Source of the DNA: CAZCZU01 sp964503475
GTDB taxonomy: Bacteria; Pseudomonadota; Zetaproteobacteria; Mariprofundales; Mariprofundaceae
Direction: 5' to 3'
DNA: 64,000 bases
NCBI GenBank assembly: GCA_964503475.1
Contig: CAZCZU010000006.1
Location: 1 to 64,000 of the forward strand
This document shows positions 59,163 to 64,000 of this stretch, piece after piece. Numbering within the stretch: position 1 is the first letter of the stretch; each line of letters begins with the position of its first letter. Below the pieces are notes generated by a model. The model was not told the DNA's origin and did not search any database. It was given only the letters and a program-made list of their open reading frames with translations. Both the position numbers and the translations under genes were made by a program.

Positions 59163-60059
59163 ATGAGCGTACAAACGGATATCGAGGCCGCCGAAGGGCT
59201 GTTGCAGCGCCTCTCCATGCTGCGCGGCTGGTCGCGCCAGACGCTCGCCGCCTACCGCAGCGACATCATCCATGCCGCCACCTGGCTGGCCGGGCATGGC
59301 CACACCACCATTTTCAAAGCCGGGCAGGAGCAGCTTGCCCGCTACCTTGCCAGCCTTGCCAGGCAAGGGCTGAAGGAGTCGAGCATCCAGCGCCGGCGCA
59401 GTACGCTCTCCACCTGGTATACGCTGCTGCAGCAGGAGGATATCCGCGAGGATCATCCGGTGCGTGCCCTGCCCAAGGCACGGCGCAGCCGCAGGCTGCC
59501 CAAGGAGATGAGCGAGCAGGATGTCGAACGACTGCTGGCCGCGCCCGACATTGCCACCCCCGCCGGCCTGCGCGATCGCTGTATGCTGGAAGTGATGTAC
59601 GCCACAGGTTTGCGTGTTTCCGAGTTGATAGCGTTGACGCCGGGTAACCTGGACATGCAGGCTGGCCTGATCCGTGTCGTCGGCAAGGGGAACAAGGAGC
59701 GTCTGGTTCCCTTTGGCGATGAAGCGGCAAATTGGTTGCGGCAATGGCAGCGGCAACGGCCGAAAAATGCCGGCGCCTATCTGTTTCCGGGCCGGGGAGG
59801 GCACGCCATGACACGCCAGAACTTCTGGCAGCGCATCAAGCTGCATGCTGCTGCTGCCGGCATTGCGCCGCTACCCTCGCCGCATACGCTGCGCCACGCC
59901 TTCGCCACCCACCTGCTCAACCACGGCGCCGATCTGCGCACGGTGCAGATGCTGCTGGGTCATACCAACATCACCACCACCGAGATCTACACCCATATCT
60001 CGCGCGTGCGCCTGCATGAGCTGGTCAACCGCTCGCATCCGCTGGGAGCAGGAAGATGA
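59163..60059 (+). CDS. xerD: Site-specific tyrosine recombinase XerD
   Basis: XerD with XerC resolves chromosome dimers at dif. The 298-residue protein (E. coli XerD also 298) has a SAM-like N-terminal core-binding domain and the tyrosine-recombinase catalytic set: Arg in ATGLRVSEL, Lys in GKGNKERLVPF, His-x-x-Arg in SPHTLRHAFATHLLNHG, His in LLGHTNITTTEIYTH and nucleophile Tyr in that last segment. RQNFWQRIK and HGADLRTVQMLLGH favour XerD over XerC. In-frame sequence upstream to 58998 runs through the tRNA and is rejected. Coupled by ATGA to the next gene. Confidence 0.95.
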   Translation: MSVQTDIEAAEGLLQRLSMLRGWSRQTLAAYRSDIIHAATWLAGHGHTTIFKAGQEQLARYLASLARQGLKESSIQRRRSTLSTWYTLLQQEDIREDHPVRALPKARRSRRLPKEMSEQDVERLLAAPDIATPAGLRDRCMLEVMYATGLRVSELIALTPGNLDMQAGLIRVVGKGNKERLVPFGDEAANWLRQWQRQRPKNAGAYLFPGRGGHAMTRQNFWQRIKLHAAAAGIAPLPSPHTLRHAFATHLLNHGADLRTVQMLLGHTNITTTEIYTHISRVRLHELVNRSHPLGAGR

Positions 60060-61240
60060 GCGAGCTGGCAGCCCTCTACAAACAGGCTCGCAAGGCGGTG
60101 CTGGGCGAGCGTTTCGACGAAGCCGCCGACGCCTATCGCCAGATTCTGGAGCAGACCGATCAGCAGGACGATCTCGATCTGCGCCTGCGCCTGGCCCGCT
60201 GCCTGGAGCAGGCCGGCAAGATGGAAGAGGCCGGCAACATCTATCACGAGATCGTCGATATCTATCAGGTGCGTGGCGAGACGGGTGCCGCCCACTCGCT
60301 GAAAGAGATTATCGAGCGGCTGCGCGAGAGCGATGCGGCTGCCAGCGCGGAAGCCGAGGAGGAGGGCGAGGCGCCGGCCGAAATCCCGGAGCTCGACGAG
60401 ACGGAACTGATCGCCATGCTGCGCGACATGGGTATCGAGCAGCATGCCGATCCGGAAAGCTACATCTGCCATACCGGCGATACCCCGCATGCCCTGTGGC
60501 TGCTCGCCGAGGGCACGGTACAGGTCACCCTGCCCGATTATGATGAGCCGGACGTGGTCATGGCCCGCGACGGTGCCCTGGCCCTGCTCGGCGAGCAGGG
60601 ACTCTTCACCCACCAGCGGCAGCCGGCCGATATCCAGGCCGTCGATGCCTGCACCTACTACAGCATCCCGACCGAGACGATCTACGCCCGCCAGAAGACG
60701 GACCCCGCCTTCCATGCCGCCATGGAGCGGCTGCTGCGCCAGAAGTGGGTCGAGCCGGTCTTGCGCCGGCATGTGGTGTTCGAGCGCATCAACGACATCG
60801 ACCGCATGCGCCTGGCCGGCGCCTTCGAGCGCATTCGCCTGGAGCCGGGCGAGGTGCTGCTGCATGCCAGGGAGGAGCACGACGGCGCCTACCTGCTGCA
60901 ATCCGGCTGCCTCTTCTTCATGCACGACGAGGATGCCCCGGCCAGCGATGCCAGCGAATCCGAGGATGCACTGCTGACCAGCGTACTGCCCGGCGACATG
61001 ATCCACCTGGGCGGCCTGCTGGACGGCTTCCGCAGCGAATACCGCATCATCGCCGCCACCCCGGTGGAACTGCTGCACCTGTCGCGCGAACGTTTCGAGC
61101 CCTTCACCCTGCGTCGGCCATGGATCATCCAGGCCCTGGTACGCTACTCGCGCCGGCCGGTGCACCTGCAGGTGCTGCGCCCGGAGGACGACTACCTCTG
61201 GACCACCCAGCGTCATATTACCCTGCGCAAGGTGCGCTAA
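60056..61240 (+). CDS. TPR protein with two cyclic-nucleotide-binding-like domains
   Basis: I do not know this 394-residue protein by name. Residues 1-100 look like TPR helices (ALYKQARKAVLGERFDEAADAY, broken by normal spacing, and LRLRLARCLEQAGKMEEAGNIY), then an acidic linker (SAEAEEEGEAPAE). Two cupin-like modules of the cNMP-binding fold follow, about 135-235 and 245-380. The first has LLGEQGLFTHQRQPADI where a phosphate-binding cassette (FGEIAL..PRxA) would be; the second has LPGDMIHLGGLL. Both are degenerate, so ligand binding is uncertain. There is no DNA-binding domain or signal peptide. It is coupled to xerD by ATGA. Confidence 0.7.
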   Translation: MSELAALYKQARKAVLGERFDEAADAYRQILEQTDQQDDLDLRLRLARCLEQAGKMEEAGNIYHEIVDIYQVRGETGAAHSLKEIIERLRESDAAASAEAEEEGEAPAEIPELDETELIAMLRDMGIEQHADPESYICHTGDTPHALWLLAEGTVQVTLPDYDEPDVVMARDGALALLGEQGLFTHQRQPADIQAVDACTYYSIPTETIYARQKTDPAFHAAMERLLRQKWVEPVLRRHVVFERINDIDRMRLAGAFERIRLEPGEVLLHAREEHDGAYLLQSGCLFFMHDEDAPASDASESEDALLTSVLPGDMIHLGGLLDGFRSEYRIIAATPVELLHLSRERFEPFTLRRPWIIQALVRYSRRPVHLQVLRPEDDYLWTTQRHITLRKVR

Positions 61241-61307
61241 ACCCGTATTGACAGCCCTGCAACCGCTGGCGCAGCCTCAATGGCCCCACAGGTGCGCACG
61301 GGGGGCG

Positions 61308-61362
61308 GGAAATTTTCCTTCGCCTTTGCTATATTGCCGCGCCTGTAATCAATGGAGGTGAT
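61308..61362 (+). promoter_or_regulatory. gltA promoter region and ribosome site
   Basis: An extended -10 element TGC-TATATT (61327-61335) lies 34 bases before the gltA ATG, with no good -35. Just upstream is the small palindrome GGAAA-T-TTTCC (61308-61318). GGAGGTGAT (61354-61362) is a full-length match to the anti-Shine-Dalgarno, six bases before the ATG, implying very efficient translation. A lone TTGACA at 61248 has no partner -10. Confidence 0.55.
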
Positions 61363-61368
61363 GTTGCC

Positions 61369-62520
61369 ATGTCCAGGAACGACGAAATAGCCTGCTACTC
61401 CCCGGGGCTCGCCGGCATTCCGGTCGCCAAGTCGGCCATCTCCTATGTCGATGGTCAGAAGGGGCATCTCGAATACCGCGGCATCGATATCGAGGAGCTG
61501 GCCGAGAAATCCTCGTTCGAGGAGACCGCCTACCTGTTGCTCAACGGCAAGCTGCCCAACAAGGAGGAGCTGAAGGCGTTCGACGAGGGGCTTCGCCACC
61601 ATCGCCGCATCAAGTTCCGTATCCGCGACATCATGAAACACTTCCCCGAATCGGCCCACCCGATGGACTCGCTGCAGGCGACCGTGGCCGTGCTCGGCAT
61701 GTTCTATCCGCTGCCCAACAAGCTGAACGAGCAGCAGGTGCACGAGGTGTGCCTGCGCCTGATCGCCAAGCTGCCGACCCTGGTGGCGGCACATGCGCGC
61801 ATGCGCAACGGCGACGACCCGATCCCGCCGCGCGACGACCTGTCGCACGCGGCCAACTTCTACTACATGCTCACCGGCCAGGAGCCGTATGCCCTGACCG
61901 AGCGCATCATGGATGTGGCCCTGATCGTGCATGCCGAGCACACGATGAATGCCTCCACCTTCTCGACCCTGGTCACCGCCTCGACCGAGGCCGATGCCTA
62001 CACGGCGATCAGTGCCGCCATCGGCTCGCTCTCCGGCCCCCTGCACGGCGGTGCCAACGAGGATGTGCTGCACATGCTGGATGAGATTGGTTCGGTCGAG
62101 AACGTCGAGGCCTACCTGGAGCGTAAGCTGGCCAACAAGGAGAAGATCGCAGGCCTGGGCCACCGCATCTACAAGACCAAGGATCCGCGCGCCACGCTGC
62201 TGCAGAAGCTCTACGTGCAGCTGACCGAGCGCATGGGTACCGACCCCACCTATGAGGTCGCCAGCCGCATCGAGGAGCTCTCCAAGAGCACGCTGGGTGC
62301 CAAGGGCGTGTGCCCGAATGTCGATTTCTACTCCGGCATCGTCTACCGCAAGATCGGCATCCCGACCGACATCTTCACGCCGGTCTTCGCCATCGCGCGC
62401 GTGGCCGGCTGGCTGGCGCACTGGAAAGAGCAGCTGGCCGACAACCGCATCTACCGCCCGATGCAGATCTACACCGGCGAGCACGGCACCAGCTACACCC
62501 CGATCGACCGCCGCGTCTGA
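61369..62520 (+). CDS. gltA: Citrate synthase, short type
   Basis: Condenses oxaloacetate and acetyl-CoA to citrate, opening the TCA cycle. The 383-residue protein has the catalytic histidines in GPLHGGANEDVLHML and GLGHRIYKTKDPRA and the aspartate in VDFYSGIVYRKIGIP. It lacks the N-terminal extension of the hexameric NADH-inhibited enzyme of enteric bacteria (about 427 residues), so it belongs to the shorter group common in Gram-positives, cyanobacteria and various proteobacteria. 2-Methylcitrate synthase is the usual confounder, but no prp genes are near. Preceded by a very strong ribosome site. Confidence 0.92.
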   Translation: MSRNDEIACYSPGLAGIPVAKSAISYVDGQKGHLEYRGIDIEELAEKSSFEETAYLLLNGKLPNKEELKAFDEGLRHHRRIKFRIRDIMKHFPESAHPMDSLQATVAVLGMFYPLPNKLNEQQVHEVCLRLIAKLPTLVAAHARMRNGDDPIPPRDDLSHAANFYYMLTGQEPYALTERIMDVALIVHAEHTMNASTFSTLVTASTEADAYTAISAAIGSLSGPLHGGANEDVLHMLDEIGSVENVEAYLERKLANKEKIAGLGHRIYKTKDPRATLLQKLYVQLTERMGTDPTYEVASRIEELSKSTLGAKGVCPNVDFYSGIVYRKIGIPTDIFTPVFAIARVAGWLAHWKEQLADNRIYRPMQIYTGEHGTSYTPIDRRV

Positions 62521-62537
62521 TCATCCAAACAAAGCGT

Positions 62538-62553
62538 GGCCCGGCAACGGGCC
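62538..62553 (+). other. Short hairpin after gltA
   Basis: GGCCCG (62538-62543), GCAA tetraloop, CGGGCC (62548-62553), starting 18 bases after the gltA stop. GCAA is a stable GNRA loop. There is no T-run, so it may protect or weakly terminate the gltA mRNA. Confidence 0.55.
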
Positions 62554-62590
62554 TCTGCATTTCCTGACTTCAATCCCCGCTAGCAGTCTG

Positions 62591-62659
62591 CCGATTTAGC
62601 ACCTTTCAAACCGGCAAAGAGCAGCAACGTCGCGACCGGTTTTAAAGGTGCTAAATCGG
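62591..62659. repeat. 24-bp inverted repeat with 21-base spacer
   Basis: 62591-62614 and 62636-62659 are reverse complements at 23 of 24 positions; the arms begin CCGATTTAGCACC and end GGTGCTAAATCGG. The only break is a G/T difference in the T-rich part. It is too long for a simple terminator and lacks a T-run. It lies in the 332-base gap between gltA and the VanZ-like gene; 62729-62852, the rest of that gap, is AT-richer than the surroundings and holds no gene I can support. Confidence 0.8.
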
Positions 62660-62700
62660 AACCCCGTAGGGCAGGCTGGTTTCCGGGGTGCCCTTCTTTG

Positions 62701-62728
62701 GTCCTTTCTTGGGCACGCAAGAAAGGAC
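62701..62728. repeat. 11-bp perfect inverted repeat
   Basis: GTCCTTTCTTG (62701-62711) and CAAGAAAGGAC (62718-62728) pair perfectly around GGCACG. Just before it ACCCCG (62661-62666) and CGGGGT (62684-62689) are also complementary. Similar TTTCTT/AAGAAA palindromes recur in non-coding DNA of many proteobacteria, but whether this one is repeated in this genome cannot be seen here. Confidence 0.7.
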
Positions 62729-62852
62729 GCACACCAGAGTTCGATTCATTCTGCTCAAGCTCCCTTTACGAAGGTACTATTAACTGCGTTGAATTGTATT
62801 CCCTTTGGCAAGAAGCAAGCGGCGCTGTCCCGCCGCGCGATAGCTGTATCAA

Positions 62853-63239
62853 TTAGCGATTGAAGAAGCGCGCCGCGACAACAGCGCCAATAACCCCACC
62901 GATACTATCGGCCAGCCAGTCGGCCACCTCCACCATGCGCCCCGGCACAAAGGATTGGTGCCACTCGTCACTCGCTCCGTACAGCGAGCAGAAGACCATC
63001 GCCAGCCCAAGCGTCGCGGCAGCCTGGAGCCCGGCATGGCGAAAGGCGCGTCAGGCCAGCCACCCCATCAGGGCATAGCCCATCCCGTGCACCAGCTTGT
63101 CGATATGGGGAAAGAGCTGCGGCATCGGCACGCTCGGCTGGGCCGAGAGGATAAAGATCACCGCACACCAGATGGTGAGCAGAGTGCTGTCTCGCCAGAC
63201 GGGCAGATTCACGGCTTGAAGAGATCGGGAAAGGGACAT
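62853..63239 (-). pseudogene. VanZ-like membrane protein interrupted by an in-frame TGA
   Basis: Read from the ATG at 63239, the first 62 codons give a VanZ-like start (FILSAQPSVPMPQLFPHIDK, LVHGMGYALMGWLA). A TGA at 63051-63053 stops this frame. The same frame then continues for 65 codons without another stop to TAA at 62853, giving RAFRHAGLQAAATLG, SLYGASDEWHQSFVPGR and VADWLADSIGG, which is exactly the second half of a VanZ family protein (DEWHQ-x-F-VPGR). No frameshift is present; only one codon is wrong, and CGA (Arg) to TGA is a simple explanation. Pseudogene, sequence error or readthrough are possible; TGA is followed by C. Confidence 0.85.
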
Positions 63240-63313
63240 GGGCTTATTCTACGGCGGGCGGTGCGATGCACCACCCTGCCGTAGCATCAGTGAGTCACAT
63301 GATCAGGCGTGGA

Positions 63314-64000
63314 TCAGGAACGGGCCCAGCGCGCCTTGTAGCCGCGCACGTCGACATGCACGAAGGGGCCATGCGCACGGGTGGCCCGGTATTTGCCCAG
63401 GCCACCGACCAGCGGCGCGGCATCGGGCTCGACATGCAGGCGGTCGGCCACACTGTAGAGGGTGGCGGCATCGTCGTAATCGACATGGCCGTCGGCATTC
63501 AGGTCATCCATGGCACCTGAATGGCTGCCATCGATGTAGACATCGGCGGCCATACCGTACTGGTGGGCACTGAACTTCACGTTGCCCAGGCCACGGTTGT
63601 AGGCCGGGGTACGGTAGCCGCTCATCACCGTGAAGGTATTGGCACGGAATTCCGGCTCATTCACCCGGGCCAGCAGCAGCTCCAGCTTCAGCAGCAGCTT
63701 CTCCTGCAGCACGACGTACTTCGGATAGCCGCCCGCCTGCTTGCAGAGGAACTGCTTGAGCCTGAAATGCGGCGCGATCAGGGTGTTCTCGTTCTCGCGC
63801 GTTACCTCGATGAAGCCGCGCGGCTTCCGGTAGACCTTGGCATGACGGGCCGGTGCCGTGTCCGGGTAGGCACCGATGCGGTAGCCGTTGATGGCGCCAT
63901 GCTGCATCCGGCTGTAGGGCACCATGACGAACACATTCAGCGTGATCGCATCTTCGCTCCCGGCACGACGGATCGTGACAGGGTAGAGGCCGCTCTTTTC
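63314..64000 (-). CDS. M15-like D-Ala-D-Ala peptidase family protein, 5' end outside the window
   Basis: The frame is open to the window edge at 64000, so the gene is partial; a GTG at 63934 and internal ATGs are not needed as starts. The visible 228 residues begin EKSGLYPVTIRRAG. The M15A-type zinc-peptidase motifs are VMSGYRTPAYN, SAHQYGMAADVYI (His and Asp ligands) and the final HVDVRGYKARW (His). Between them, DLNADGHVDYDD (63470-63505) matches an EF-hand calcium loop at all ligand positions. Such proteins trim peptidoglycan peptides in the periplasm. The N-terminal signal or anchor should lie to the right of the window. Confidence 0.82.
   Translation of the reverse strand, partial: EKSGLYPVTIRRAGSEDAITLNVFVMVPYSRMQHGAINGYRIGAYPDTAPARHAKVYRKPRGFIEVTRENENTLIAPHFRLKQFLCKQAGGYPKYVVLQEKLLLKLELLLARVNEPEFRANTFTVMSGYRTPAYNRGLGNVKFSAHQYGMAADVYIDGSHSGAMDDLNADGHVDYDDAATLYSVADRLHVEPDAAPLVGGLGKYRATRAHGPFVHVDVRGYKARWARS

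Noticed and set aside
62648..62863. Small plus-strand open frame in the gltA-VanZ gap.
   Set aside because: It runs through the inverted repeats and overlaps the VanZ-like gene on the other strand; no ribosome site or motif.
63051..63053. Selenocysteine or recoded tryptophan at the TGA in the VanZ-like gene.
   Set aside because: VanZ proteins have no redox selenocysteine, no obvious SECIS hairpin follows, and TGA is used as a stop for many genes here.

Overview
The window is a GC-rich (roughly 60 % by eye) chromosomal segment from a Gram-negative, LPS-producing proteobacterium. Evidence for this is the complete peptidoglycan and division cluster with meso-DAP-type MurE, the LPS genes (kdsB, heptose kinase, lpxC, lptD), surA, ubiG and an NtrY/NtrX-TrkA/TrkH block. 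The order from mraZ to ftsZ followed by lpxC is the gammaproteobacterial-style arrangement. Other traits are not enteric: an FtsI with a C-terminal PASTA domain, a kinase-only heptose enzyme, a short citrate synthase and a single-disulfide LptD. A Zetaproteobacterium or another deep proteobacterial lineage would fit, but the sequence alone does not prove it. Almost everything is housekeeping DNA. I see no prophage, transposase, CRISPR array or defence island.

Layout. Positions 62-4808 (minus) hold dnaE-accA and a small unknown gene. Positions 5053-9110 (plus) hold a ferredoxin, rlmN, a zinc-ribbon methyltransferase, a heptose-7-phosphate kinase and kdsB. Positions 9111-9324 form a dense control region with a CRP-like palindrome, a sigma70-type promoter and four 10-bp-phased MraZ-type boxes. 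It drives the 17-gene run mraZ-rsmH-ftsL-ftsI-murE-murF-mraY-murD-ftsW-murG-murC-murB-ddl-ftsQ-ftsA-ftsZ-lpxC (9325-27975), where most junctions are overlapping or abutting. A bidirectional terminator at about 28010 separates this from a minus-strand set, dppB-dppC-nagZ (28048-30713).

Positions 30790-36551 (plus) carry ubiG, lptD, surA, pdxA and algH (quinone synthesis, outer-membrane biogenesis, PLP synthesis), ended by three tandem hairpins. Positions 36730-39001 hold a WrbA-like flavoprotein, a VOC protein, a histidine phosphatase (minus) and folE. Positions 39011-44723 (minus) are a tripartite RND efflux operon, preceded by a Uup-type ABC-F gene coupled to a YcgN-like gene (44934-47275). 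Positions 47369-56506 (plus) carry an NfeD/SPFH pair and then DUF4390-ntrY-ntrX-trkA-trkH. After rnr (minus) come tRNA-Leu(CAG), xerD coupled to an unusual TPR/cyclic-nucleotide-binding-like gene, and gltA. The right end has a hairpin-rich, AT-richer intergenic stretch, a VanZ-like gene split by one in-frame TGA, and an M15-like peptidase gene that runs off the window edge.

The observations I rate highest are the layered control region upstream of mraZ, the NtrX-like regulator with GAFPGA in place of GAFTGA, the xerD-coupled TPR/double-cNMP-domain protein, the interrupted VanZ gene, and the large inverted repeats around 62.6-62.7 kb. I did not find a clearly new multi-gene system.
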